Below, piece after piece: positions 11,588 to 23,270 of a DNA stretch of 64,000 bases. The stretch's first letter is position 1; the number at the start of each line of letters is the position of its first letter. The translations under genes and the position numbers were made by a program. The notes under the pieces were generated by a model. That model was given only the letters and a program-made list of their open reading frames with translations, searched no databases and was not told the origin of the DNA. The DNA is from Hydractinia symbiolongicarpus (taxonomy: Eukaryota > Cnidaria > Hydrozoa > Anthoathecata > Hydractiniidae), in the NCBI RefSeq assembly GCF_029227915.1, contig NC_079878.1, positions 2,420,001 through 2,484,000 on the forward strand. Direction: 5' to 3'.

Positions 11588-12193
11588 CTTTGTATACTTT
11601 TGACTTTACGGGCCGAGTCGGGGATTTCGGGAAGTCCGGGTTTTCGTTTGCCGGCGATTAAACTTCTTTTATTCAGCGTCTCATCAAAAATGAAAACATT
11701 TTTGAAAACTACAAGTCTCATGCGTTTTAGTGGTGAAAAGATAATTTAAAAAATCGTTTTGGAAATGAGTTTACTCACAGGGTACTTTCTTTGTATACAT
11801 TTGACTATACGGGCCAAGCCCAGGATTTCCCGAAATCGCGGGTTTTCGTTTGCCGGCGATTAAACCACTTTTATTAAGCGTCTCATCAAAAATGAAAACA
11901 TTTCTGAAAACTACAAGTCTCATGCGTTTTAGTGGTGAAAAAATAATTTAAAAAATCGTTCGGGAAATGAGTTTACTCCCTGGGTACTTTCTTTGTATAC
12001 TTTTGACTATACGGGCCAAGCCCGGGATTTACGGGAAATCGCGGGTTTTCGTTTGCCGGCGATTAAACCACTTTTATTAAGCGTCTCATCAAAAATGAAA
12101 ACATTTCTGAAAACTACAAGTCTCATGCGTTTTAGTGGTGAAAAAATAATTTAAAAAATCGTTCGGGAAATGAGTTTACTCCCTGGGTACTTT
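11588..12193 (+). repeat. HOR-B copy 4, 3-mer, 606 bp
   Basis: Units: S 11588, C/R hybrid 11789, R 11991. The hybrid begins with the C signature gatttcccgaaatc and switches to the R signature cacttttattaagcg with ctgaaaac. The deletion of six units was therefore resolved within about 30 bp of this unit. Confidence 0.9.
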
Positions 12194-14016
12194 CTTTGTA
12201 TACTTTTGACTTTACGGGCCGAGTCGGGGATTTCGGGAAGTCCGGGTTTTCGTTTGCCGGCGATTAAACTTCTTTTATTCAGCGTCTCATCAAAAATGAA
12301 AACATTTTTGAAAACTACAAGTCTCATGCGTTTTAGTGGTGAAAAGATAATTTAAAAAATCGTTTTGGAAATGAGTTTACTCACAGGGTACTTTCTTTGT
12401 ATACATTTGACTATACGGGCCAAGCCCAGGATTTCCCGAAATCGCGGGTTTTCGTTTGCCGGCGATTAAACCACTTTCATTAAACGTCTCATCAAAAATG
12501 AAAACATTTCTAAAAATTACAAGTCTCATGCGTTTTAGTGGTGAAAAAATAATTTAAAAAATCGATCGGGAAATGAGTTTACTCCCTGGGTACCTTCTTT
12601 GTATACTTTTGACTATACGGCCGAGTCCGGGATTTACGGGAAATCGCGGGTTTTCGTTTGCCGGCGATTAAACCACTTTCATTAAGCGTCTCATCAAAAA
12701 TGAAAACATTTCTGAAAACTACAGGTCTCATGGGCGTTAGTGGTTAAATAATAATTTAAAAAATCGTTCGGGAAATGAGTTTACTCCCTGGGTACTTTCT
12801 TTGTATGCATTCGACTATACGGGCCAAGCCCGGGATTTACGGGAAATCGCGGGTTTTCGTTTGCCGGCGATTAAACCACTTTCATTAAGCGTCTCATCAA
12901 AAATGAAAACATTTCTGAAAATTACAAGTCTCATGCGTTTTAGTGGTGAAAAAATAATTTAAAAAATCGTTCGGAAAATGAGTTTACTCCCTGGGTACTT
13001 TCTTTGTATACTTTTGACTATACGGCTCGAGTCGGGGATTTACGGGAAGTCGCGGGTTTTCGTTTGCCGGCGATTAAACTTCTTTTATTCAGCGTCTTAT
13101 CAAAAATGAAAACATTTCTGAAAACTACAAGTCTCATGCGTTTTAGTGGTGAAAAAATAATTTAAAAAATCGTTCGGGAAATGAGTTTACTCCCTGGGTA
13201 CTTTCTTTGTATACTTTTGACTATACGGCTCGAGTCCGGGATTTACGGGAAGTCGCGGGTTTTCGTTTGCCGGCGATTAAACCACTTTCATTAAGCGTCT
13301 CATCAAAAATGAAAACATTTCTGAAAACTACAAGTCTCATGCGTTTTAGTGGTGAAAAAATAATTTAAAAAATCGTGCGGGAAATGAGTTTACTCCCTGG
13401 GTACTTTCTTTGTATACTTTTGACTATACGGCCCGAATCCGGGATTTACGGGAAGTCGCGGGTTTCGTTTGCCGGCGATTAAACTTCTTTTATTCAGCGT
13501 CTCATCAAAAATGAAAACATTTCTGAAAACTACAGGTCTCATGGGCGTTAGTGGTTAAATAATAATTTAAAAAATCGTTCGGGAAATGAGTTTACTCCCT
13601 GGGTACTTTCTTTGTATGCATTTGACTATACGGGCCAAGCCCGGGATTTACGGGAAATCGCGGGTTTTCGTTTGCCGGCGATTAAACCACTTTTATTAAG
13701 CGTCTCATCAAAAATGAAAACATTTCTGAAAACTACAAGTCTCATGCGTTTTAGTGGTGAAAAAATAATTTAAAAAATCGTTCGGGAAATGAGTTTACTC
13801 CCTGGGTACTTTCTTTTGTATACTTTTGACTATACGGGCCAAGCCCGGGATTTACGGGAAATCGCGGGTTTTCGTTTGCCGGCGATTAAACCACTTTTAT
13901 TAAGCGTCTCATCAAAAATGAAAACATTTCTGAAAACTACAAGTCTCATGCGTTTTAGTGGTGAAAAAATAATTTAAAAAATCGTTCGGGAAATGAGTTT
14001 ACTCCCTGGGTACTTT
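12194..14016 (+). repeat. HOR-B copy 5, 9-mer, 1823 bp
   Basis: Units: S 12194, C 12395, P 12597, G 12799, L1 13002, L2 13205, Q 13408, G 13610, R 13813. The last R is 204 bp because of one extra t in gtactttcttttgtatac. The full 9-mer order is restored after two shortened copies. Confidence 0.9.
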
Positions 14017-17000
14017 CTTTGTATACTTTTGACTATACGGGCCGAGTCCGGGGTTTACGGGAAATGGCGGGTTTTCGTTTGCCGGCGATTAAACTTCTTT
14101 TATTCAGCGTCTCATCAAAAATGAAAACATTTTTGAAAACTAAAAGTCTCATGCGTTTTAGTGGTGAAAAGATAATTTGAAAAATCGTTTTGGAAATGAG
14201 TTTACTCACAGGGTACTTTCTTTGTATACATTTGACTATACGGGCCAAGCGCGGGATTTACGGGAAATCGTGGGTTTTCGTTTGCTGGCGATTAAACCAC
14301 TTTCATTAAGCGTCTCATCAAAAATGAAAACATTTCTAAAAAATACAAGTCTCATGCGTTTTAGTGGTGTAAAAAAAATTTTAAAAATCGTTCGGGAAAT
14401 GAGTTTACTCCCTGGGTACCTTCTTTGTATACTTTTGACTATACGGCCGAGTCCGGGATTTACGGGAAATCGCGGGTTTTCGTTTGCCGGCGATTAAACT
14501 ACTTTCATTAAGCGTCTCATCAAAAATGAAAACATTTCTGCAAACTACAAGTCTCATGCGTTTTAGTGGTGAAAAAATAATTTAAAAAATCGTTCGGGAA
14601 ATGAGTTTACTCCCTGGGTACCTTCTTTGTATACTTTTGACTATACGGGCCGAGTCCGGGATTTACGGGAAATTGCGGGTTTTCGTTTGCCGGCGATTAA
14701 ACTTCTTTTATTCAGCGTCTCATCAAAAATGAAAACACTTTAGAAAACTACAAGTCTCATGCGTTTTAGTGGTGAAAAAATAATTTAAAAAATCGTTCGG
14801 GAAATGAGTTTACTCCCTGGGTACTTTCTTTGTATACTTTTGACTATACGGGCCCACTCCGGGATTTACGGGAAATCGCGGGTTTTCGTGTGCCGGCGAT
14901 TAAATTTCTTTTATTCAGCGTCCCATCAAAAATGAAAACATTTTTAAAAACTACAAGTCTCATGCGTTTTAGTGGTGAAAAGATACTTTAAAAAATCGTT
15001 TTGGAAATGAGTTTACTCACAGGGTACTTTCTTTGCATACTTTTGACTATACGGGCCGAGTCCGGGGTTTACGGGAAATGGCGGGTTTTCGTTTGCCGGC
15101 GATTAAACTTCTTTTAATAAGCGTCTCATCAAAAATGAAAACATTTTTGAAAACTACAAGTCTCATGCGTTTTAGTGGTGGAAAGATAATTTAAAAAATC
15201 GTTTTGGAAATGAGTTTACTCACAGGGTACTTTCTTTGTATACATTTGACTATACGGGCCAAGCCCGGGATTTACGGGAAATCGCGGGTTTTCGTTTGCC
15301 GGCGATTAAACCACTTTCATTAAGGGTCTCATCAAAAATGAAAACATTTCTGAAAACTACATGTCTCATGCGTTTTAGTGGTGAAAAAATAATTTAAAAA
15401 ATCGTTCGGGAAATGAGTTTACTCCCTGGGTACTTTCTTTGTATACTTTTGACTATACGGCCCGAATCCGGGATTTACGGGAAGTCGCGGGTTTTCGTTT
15501 GCCGGCGATTAAACTTCTTTTATTCAGCGTCTCATCAAAAATGAAAACATTTTAAAAACTACAAGTCTCATGGGCTTTAGTGGTGAAATAATAATTTAAA
15601 AAATCGTTTGCGAAATGAGTTTACTCCCTGGGTACTTTCTTTGTATACTTTTGACTATACGGGCCGAGTCCGGGATTTACAGGAAATCGCAAGTTTTCGT
15701 TTGCCGGCGATTAAACTTCTTTTATTCAGAGTCTCATCAAAAATGAGAATATTTTTGTAAACTACAAGTCCCACGCGTTTTAGTGGTGAAAAAATAATTT
15801 AAAAAATCGTTCGGGAAATGAGTTTACTCCCTGGGTACTTTCTTTGTATACTTTTGACTATACGGGCCGAGTCCGGGGTTTACGGGAAATGGCGGGTTTT
15901 CGTTTGCCGGCGATTAAACTTCTTTTATTCAGCGTCTCATCAAAAATGAAAACATTTTTGAAAACTAAAAGTCTCATGCGTTTTAGTGGTGAAAAGATAA
16001 TTTAAAAAATCGTTTTGGAAATGAGTTTACTCACAGGGTACTTTCTTTGTATACATTTGACTATACGGGCCAAGCGCGGGATTTACGGGAAATCGCGGGT
16101 TTTCGTTTGCCGGCGATTAAACCACTTTCATTAAGCGTCTCATCAAAAATGAAAACATTTCAAAAAAATACAAGTCTCATGCGTTTTAGTGGTGTAAAAA
16201 ATATTTAAAAAATCGTTCGGGAAATGAGTTTACTCCCTGGGTACCTTCTTTGTATACTTTTGACTATACGGCCGAGTCCGGGATTTACGGGAAATCGCGG
16301 GTTTTCGTTTGCCGGCGATTTAACTACTTTCATTAAGCGTCTCAACAAAAATGAAAACATTTCTGCAAACTACAAGTCTCATGCGTTTTAGTGGTGAAAA
16401 AATAATTTAAAAAATCGTTCGGGAAATGAGTTTACTCCCTGGGTACTTTCTTTGTATACTTTTGACTATACGGCCCGAATCCGGGATTTACGGGAAGTCG
16501 CGGGTTTTCGTTTGCCGGCGATTAAACTTCTTTTATTCAGCGTCTCATCAAAAATGAAAACATTTTAAAAACTACAAGTCTCATGGGCTTTAGTGGTGAA
16601 ATAATAATTTAAAAAATCGTTTGCGAAATGAGTTTACTCCCTGGGTACTTTCTTTGTATACTTTTGACTATACGGGCCGAGTCCGGGATTTACAGGAAAT
16701 CGCAAGTTTTCGTTTGCCGGCGATTAAACCACTTTCATTGAGCGTCTCATCAAAAATGAAAACATTTCTAAAAAATACAAGTCTCATGCGTTTTAGTGGT
16801 GTAAAAAAAATTTAAAAAATCGTTCGAGAAATGAGTTTACTCCCTGGGTACCTTCTTTGTATACTTTTGACTATACGGGCCGAGTCCAGGATTTACGGGA
16901 AATCGCGGGTTTTCGTTTGCCGGCGATTAAACTTCTTTTATTCAGCGTCCCATCAAAAATGAAAACATTTCTGCAAACTACAAGTCTCATGCGTTTTAGT

Positions 17001-17869
17001 GGTGAAAAAATAATTTAAAAAATCGTTCGGGAAATGAGTTTACTCCCTGGGTACCTTCTTTGTATACTTTTGACTATACGGGCCGAGTCCAGGATTTACG
17101 GGAAATCGCGGGTTTTCGTTTGCCGGCGATTAAACTTCTTTTATTCAGCGTCTCATCAAAAATGAAAACACTTTTGAAAACTACAAGTCTCATGCGTTTT
17201 AGTGGTGAAAAAATAATTTAAAAAATCGTTCGGGAAATGAGTTGACTCCCTGGGTACTTTCTTTGTATACTTTTGACTATACGGGCCCAGTCCGGGATTT
17301 ACGGAAAATCGCGGGTTTTCGTGTGCCGGCGATTAAACTTCTTTTATTCAGCGTCCCATCAAAAATGAAAACATTTTTAAAAAATACAAGTCTCATGCGT
17401 TTTAGTGGTGAAAAGATACTTTAAAAAATCGTTTTGGAAATGAGTTTACTCACAGGGTACTTTCTTTGTATACATTCGACTATACGGGCCAAGCCCGTGA
17501 TTTACGGGAAATCGTGGGTTTTCGTTTGCCGCCGATTAAACCACTTTCATTAAGCGTCTCATCAAAAATGAAAACATTTCTGAAAACCACAGGTCTCATG
17601 CGTCTTAGTGGTGAAAAAATAATTTAAAAAATCGTTCGGGAAATGAGTTTACTCCCTGGGTACTTTCTTTGTATACTTTTGACTATACGGGCCGAGTCTG
17701 GGATTTACGGGAAGTCGCGGGTTTTCGTTTGCCGGCGATTAAACCACTTTCATTAAGCGTCTCATCAAAAATGACAACATTTCTGCGAACTACAAGTCTC
17801 ATGCGTTTTAGTGGTGAAAAAATAATTTAAAAAATCGTTCGGGAAATGAGTTTACTCCCTGGGTACCTT
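14017..17869 (+). repeat. Mixed monomer segment with partial duplications
   Basis: Nineteen units with no single HOR. Two internal echoes are visible. The three units 14017-14624 (aaaactaaaagtc; ccaagcgcggg with gtgtaaaaa; tacggccgag with taaactactttc) recur at 15842-16449. The pair 15437-15841 (cattttaaaaac; tttgcgaaatgag, then tttacaggaaatcgcaag) recurs from 16450. Private variants are more numerous here than in the flanking HORs (ctttgcatac at 15031, gagtctcatc with gagaatattt near 15727). This looks like an older, less homogenised part of the array. No gene or insertion is present. Confidence 0.85.
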
Positions 17870-19534
17870 CTTTGTATACTTTTGACTACACGGGCTGAGT
17901 CCGGGATTTACGGGAAATCGCGGGTTTTCGTTTGCCGGCGATTAAACTTCTTTTATTCAGCGTCTCATCAAAAATGAAAACATTTCTCAAAACTACAAGT
18001 CTCATGCGTTTTAGTGGAGAAAAAATAATTTAAAAAATCGTTCGTGAAATGAGTTTACTCTCTGGGTACTTTCTTTGTATACTTTTGACTATACGGGCCG
18101 AGTCGGGGATTGACGGGAAATCGCGGGTTTTCGTTTGCCGGCGATTAAACCACTTTCATTAAGCGTCTCATCAAAAATGAAAACATTTCTGCAAACTACA
18201 AGTTTCATGCGTTTTAGTGGTGAAAAAATAATTGAAAAAATCGTTCGGGAAATGAGTTTACCCTCTGGGTACCTTCTTTGTATACTTTTGACTATACGGG
18301 CCAAGTCCGGGATTTACGGGAAATCGCGGGTTTTCGTTTGCCGGCAATTAAACTTCTTTTATTCAGCGTCTCATCAAAAATGAAAACACTTTTGAAAACT
18401 ATATGTCTCATGCGTTTTAGTGGTGAAAAAATAATATAAAAAATCGTTCGGGAAATGAGTTTACTCCCTGGGTACTTTCTTTGTATACTTTTGACTATAC
18501 GGGCCGAGTCCGGTGTTTACGGAAAATGGCGGGTTTTCGTTTGCCGGCGATTAAACTTCTTTTAATAAGCGTCTCATCAAAAATAAAAACATTTTTGAAA
18601 ACTACAAGTCTCATGCGTTTCAGTGGTGAAAAAATAAATTAAAAAATCGTTTTGGTAATGAGTTTAATCACAAGGTACTTTCTTTTTATACATGGGAAAT
18701 GAGTTTACTCCCCGGGTACTTTCTTTGTATACTTTTGACTATATGGGCCGAGTCCGGGGTTTACGGGAAATGGCGGGTTTTCGTTTGCCGGCAATTAAAC
18801 TTCTTTTTTTCAGCGTCTTATCAAAAATGAAAACATTTTTGAAAACTACAAGTCTCATGCGTTTTAGTGGCGAAAAGATACTTTAAAAAATCGTTTTGGA
18901 AATGAGTTTACTCACAGGGTACTTTCTTTGTATACATTCGACTATACGGGCCAAGCCCGGGATTTACGGGAAATCGCGGGTTTTCGTTTGCCGGCGATTA
19001 AACCACTTTCATTAAGCGTCTCATCAAAAATGAAAACATTTCTGAAAACTACAGGTCTCATGCGTTTTAGTGGTGAAAAAATAATTTAAAAAATCGTTCG
19101 GGAAATGAGTTTACTCCCTGGGTACTTTCTTTGTATACTTTTGACTTTACGGGCCGTGTCGGGGATTTACGGAAAGTCGCGGGTTTTCGTTTGCCGGCGA
19201 TTAAACTTCTTTTATTCAGCGTCTCATCAAAAATGAAAACATTTTTAAAAACTACAAGTCTCATGGGCTTTAGTGGTTAAATAATAATTTAAAAAATCGT
19301 TCGGGAAATGAGTTTACTCCCTGGGTACTTTCTTTGTATACTTTTGACTATACGGGCCAAGCCCGGGATTTACGGGAAATCGCGGGTTTTCGTTTGCCGG
19401 CGATTAAACCACTTTCATTAAGCGTCTCATCAAAAATGAAAACATTTCTGAAAACTACAAGTCTCATGCGTTTTAGTGGTGAAAAAATAATTTAAAAAAT
19501 CGTTCGACAAATGAGTTTACTCCCTGGGTACCTT
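17870..19534 (+). repeat. 1665-bp HOR, copy 1
   Basis: Eight 203-bp units (17870, 18073, 18276, 18479, 18723, 18926, 19129, 19332) plus one 41-bp f at 18682. Private markers: cacgggctgag, gtttaccctctgg, a tatatgtctc stretch, gtccggtgtttac, gtaatgagtttaatcacaagg, and cgttcgacaaatgag at the end. All recur in the next copy. Confidence 0.93.
18682..18722 (+). repeat. 41-bp truncated monomer (f), copy 7
   Basis: Same 162-bp deletion as in HOR-A but with ctttttatac in place of ctttgtatac. It is preceded by the variant aatcacaagg. Confidence 0.92.
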
Positions 19535-21199
19535 CTTTGTATACTTTTGACTACACGGGCTGAGTCCGGGATTTACGGGAAATCGCGGGTTTTCGTTTGC
19601 CGGCGATTAAACTTCTTTTATTCAGCGTCTCATCAAAAATGAAAACATTTCTCAAAACTACAAGTCTCATGCGTTTTAGTGGAGAAAAAATAATTTAAAA
19701 AATCGTTCGTGAAATGAGTTTACTCTCTGGGTACTTTCTTTGTATACTTTTGACTATACGGGCCGAGTCGGGGATTGACGGGAAATCGCGGGTTTTCGTT
19801 TGCCGGCGATTAAACCACTTTCATTAAGCGTCTCATCAAAAATGAAAACATTTCTGCAAACTACAAGTTTCATGCGTTTTAGTGGTGAAAAAATAATTGA
19901 AAAAATCGTTCGGGAAATGAGTTTACCCTCTGGGTACCTTCTTTGTATACTTTTGACTATACGGGCCAAGTCCGGGATTTACGGGAAATCGCGGGTTTTC
20001 GTTTGCCGGCAATTAAACTTCTTTTATTCAGCGTCTCATCAAAAATGAAAACACTTTTGAAAACTATATGTCTCATGCGTTTTAGTGGTGAAAAAATAAT
20101 ATAAAAAATCGTTCGGGAAATGAGTTTACTCCCTGGGTACTTTCTTTGTATACTTTTGACTATACGGGCCGAGTCCGGTGTTTACGGAAAATGGCGGGTT
20201 TTCGTTTGCCGGCGATTAAACTTCTTTTAATAAGCGTCTCATCAAAAATAAAAACATTTTTGAAAACTACAAGTCTCATGCGTTTCAGTGGTGAAAAAAT
20301 AAATTAAAAAATCGTTTTGGTAATGAGTTTAATCACAAGGTACTTTCTTTTTATACATGGGAAATGAGTTTACTCCCCGGGTACTTTCTTTGTATACTTT
20401 TGACTATATGGGCCGAGTCCGGGGTTTACGGGAAATGGCGGGTTTTCGTTTGCCGGCAATTAAACTTCTTTTTTTCAGCGTCTTATCAAAAATGAAAACA
20501 TTTTTGAAAACTACAAGTCTCATGCGTTTTAGTGGCGAAAAGATACTTTAAAAAATCGTTTTGGAAATGAGTTTACTCACAGGGTACTTTCTTTGTATAC
20601 ATTCGACTATACGGGCCAAGCCCGGGATTTACGGGAAATCGCGGGTTTTCGTTTGCCGGCGATTAAACCACTTTCATTAAGCGTCTCATCAAAAATGAAA
20701 ACATTTCTGAAAACTACAGGTCTCATGCGTTTTAGTGGTGAAAAAATAATTTAAAAAATCGTTCGGGAAATGAGTTTACTCCCTGGGTACTTTCTTTGTA
20801 TACTTTTGACTTTACGGGCCGTGTCGGGGATTTACGGAAAGTCGCGGGTTTTCGTTTGCCGGCGATTAAACTTCTTTTATTCAGCGTCTCATCAAAAATG
20901 AAAACATTTTTAAAAACTACAAGTCTCATGGGCTTTAGTGGTTAAATAATAATTTAAAAAATCGTTCGGGAAATGAGTTTACTCCCTGGGTACTTTCTTT
21001 GTATACTTTTGACTATACGGGCCAAGCCCGGGATTTACGGGAAATCGCGGGTTTTCGTTTGCCGGCGATTAAACCACTTTCATTAAGCGTCTCATCAAAA
21101 ATGAAAACATTTCTGAAAACTACAAGTCTCATGCGTTTTAGTGGTGAAAAAATAATTTAAAAAATCGTTCGACAAATGAGTTTACTCCCTGGGTACTTT
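19535..21199 (+). repeat. 1665-bp HOR, copy 2
   Basis: Tandem copy of 17870-19534 shifted by exactly 1665 bp. The short frames on both strands translate identically in the two copies, and I saw no base difference in the lines compared. Rare private changes are shared too (ctttttatacatggg in f), so this is a very recent duplication. The right junction lies after cgttcgacaaatgag, where a different unit (tacggcccgagtctggg) follows at 21200. Confidence 0.93.
20347..20387 (+). repeat. 41-bp truncated monomer (f), copy 8
   Basis: Duplicate of the f at 18682, carrying the same ctttttatac change. Confidence 0.92.
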
Positions 21200-23270
21200 C
21201 TTTGTATACTTTTGACTATACGGCCCGAGTCTGGGATTTACGGGAAATCGTGGGTTTTCGTTTGCCGGCGATTAAACTTCTTTTATTCAGAGTCTCATCA
21301 AAAATGAAAACATTTTTGTAAACTACAAGTCCCATGCGTTTTAGTGGTGAAAATATAATTTAAGAAATCGTTCGGGAAATGAGTTTACTCCCTGGGTACT
21401 TTCTTTGTATACTTTTGACTATACGGGCCGAGTCCGGGGTTTACGGGAAATGGCGGGTTTTCGTTTGCCGGCGATTAAACTTCTTTTATTCAGCGTCTCA
21501 TCAAAAATGAAAACATTTTTGAAAACTACAAGTCTCATGCGTTTTAGTGGTGAAAAGATAATTTAAAAAATCGTTCGGGAAATGAGTTTACTCCCTGGGT
21601 ACTTTCTTTGTATACTTTTGACTATACGGGCCGAGTCGGGGATTGACGGGAAATCGCGGGTTTTCGTTTGCCGGCGATTAAACCACTTTCATTAAGCGTC
21701 TCATCAAAAATGAAAACATTTTTGAAAACTACAAGTCTCATGCGTTTTAGTGGTGAAAAAATAATATAAAAAATCGTTCGGGAAATGAGTTTACTCCCTG
21801 GGTACTTTCTTTGTATACTTTTGACTATACGGGCGGAGTCCGGGGTTTACGGGAAATGGCGGGTTTTCGTTTGCCGGCGATTAAACTTCTTTTAATAAGC
21901 GTCTCATCAAAAATGAAAACATTTTTGAAAACTACAAGTCTCATGCATTTTAGTGGTGAAAAAATAATTTACAAAATCGTTTTGGAAATGAGTTTAATCA
22001 CAAGGTACTTTCTTTGTATACATTCGACTATACGGGCCAAGCCCGGGATTTACGGGAAATCGCGGGTTTTCGTTTGCCGGCGATTAAACCACTTTCATTA
22101 AGCGTCTCATCAAAAATGAAAACATTTCTGAAAACTACAGGTCTCATGCGTTTTAGTGGTGAAAAAATAATTTAAAAAATCGTTCGGGAAATGAGTTTAC
22201 TCCCTGGGTACTTTCTTTGTATACTTTTGACTTTACGGGCCGTGTCGGGGATTTACGGAAAGTCGCGGGTTTTCGTTTGCCGGCGATTAAACTTCTTTTA
22301 TTCAGCGTCTCATCAAAAACGAAAACATTTTTAAAAACTACAAGTGTCATGGGCTTTAGTGGTTAAATAATAATTTAAAAAATCGTTCGGGAAATGAGTT
22401 TACTCCCTGGGTACTTTCTTTGTATACTTTTGACTATACGGGCCAAGCCCGGGATTTACGGGAAATCGCGGGTTTTCGTTTGCCGGCGATTAAACCACTT
22501 TCATTAAGCGTCTCATCAAAAATGAAAACAATTCTGAAAACTACAAGTCTCATGCGTTTTAGTGGTGAAAAAATAATTTAAAAAATCGTTCGGGAAATGA
22601 GTTTACTCCCTGGGTACTTTCTTTGTATACTTTTGACTATACGGCCCGAGTCTGGGATTTACGGGAAATGGCGGGTTTTCGTTTGCCGGCGATTAAACTT
22701 CTTTTATTCAGAGTCTCATCAAAAATGAAAACATTTTTGTAAACTACAAGTCTCATGCATTTTAGTGGTGAAAAAATAATTTACAAAATCGTTTTGGAAA
22801 TGAGTTTAATCACAAGGTACTTTCTTTGTATACATGGGAAATGAGTTTACTCCCCGGGTACTTTCTTTGTATACTTTTGACTATATGGGCCGAGTCCGGG
22901 GTTTACGGGAAATGGCGGGTTTTCGTTTGCCGGCAATTAAACTTCTTTTTTTCAGCGTCTTATCAAAAATGAAAACATTTTTGAAAACTACAAGTCTCAT
23001 GCGTTTTAGTGGCGAAAAGATACTTTAAAAAATCGTTTTGGAAATGAGTTTACTCACAGGGTACTTTCTTTGTATACATTCGACTATACGGGCCAAGCCC
23101 GGGATTTACGGGAAATCGCGGGTTTTTGTTTGCCGGCGATTAAACCACTTTCATTAAGCGTCTCATCAAAAATGAAAACATTTCTGAAAACTACAGGTCT
23201 CATGCGTTTTAGTGGTGAAAAAATAATTTAAAAAATCGTTCGGGAAATGAGTTTACTCCCTGGGTACTTT
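21200..23270 (+). repeat. Transitional units between the 1665-bp HOR and the hexamer block
   Basis: Units start at 21200, 21403, 21606, 21809, 22012, 22215, 22418, 22621, f 22824, 22865 and 23068. The unit at 21809 ends in tttaatcacaagg, which elsewhere always leads into f, but here it runs straight into a cattcgac unit at 22012. The f and its following unit have been lost by recombination. The unit at 22621 is a hybrid that starts as tacggcccgagtctggg and ends as tctcatgcattttag, aatcacaagg. The unit at 22215 has the marker cgggccgtgtcgggg. Confidence 0.87.
22824..22864 (+). repeat. 41-bp truncated monomer (f), copy 9
   Basis: 2477 bp after copy 8, which equals twelve units plus 41. Preceded by the hybrid unit at 22621. 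Confidence 0.92.

Larger units (their letters stand above)
5717..14016 (+). repeat. HOR-B domain (1822-bp 9-mer and derivatives)
   Basis: Unit alphabet: S (201 bp); C (202 bp, gatttcccgaaatcgc); P (202 bp, tacggccgag); G (203 bp, gtatgcattcgac); L1 and L2 (203 bp, tacggctcgag, with cttctttta or ccacttt); Q (202 bp, ggcccgaatcc and gcgggtttcg); R (203 bp, ccaagcccgg with cacttttattaag). The full order S-C-P-G-L1-L2-Q-G-R sums to 1822 bp, which equals the observed spacing 5717 to 7539. Derived copies fit sums of the same letters exactly: 14-mer 2836, 6-mer 1213, 3-mer 606. P and G units preceding R also carry the triplet gtctcatgggcgttagtgg. Confidence 0.92.

Noticed and set aside
15437-15638. 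RNA polymerase III B-box in Q-type units (ggcccgaatcc, 9 of 11 to GGTTCGANTCC)
   Set aside because: No A-box at a suitable distance upstream, the match is limited to Q variants, and the unit has no tRNA-like fold or SINE tail. Probably chance.
18579-18600. Polyadenylation signal AATAAA in the caaaaataaaaac variants (also near 20245, 23575, 26870, 40958, 44210, 44818)
   Set aside because: A single substitution in the A-rich atgaaaac stretch creates it. There is no transcript or gene context.
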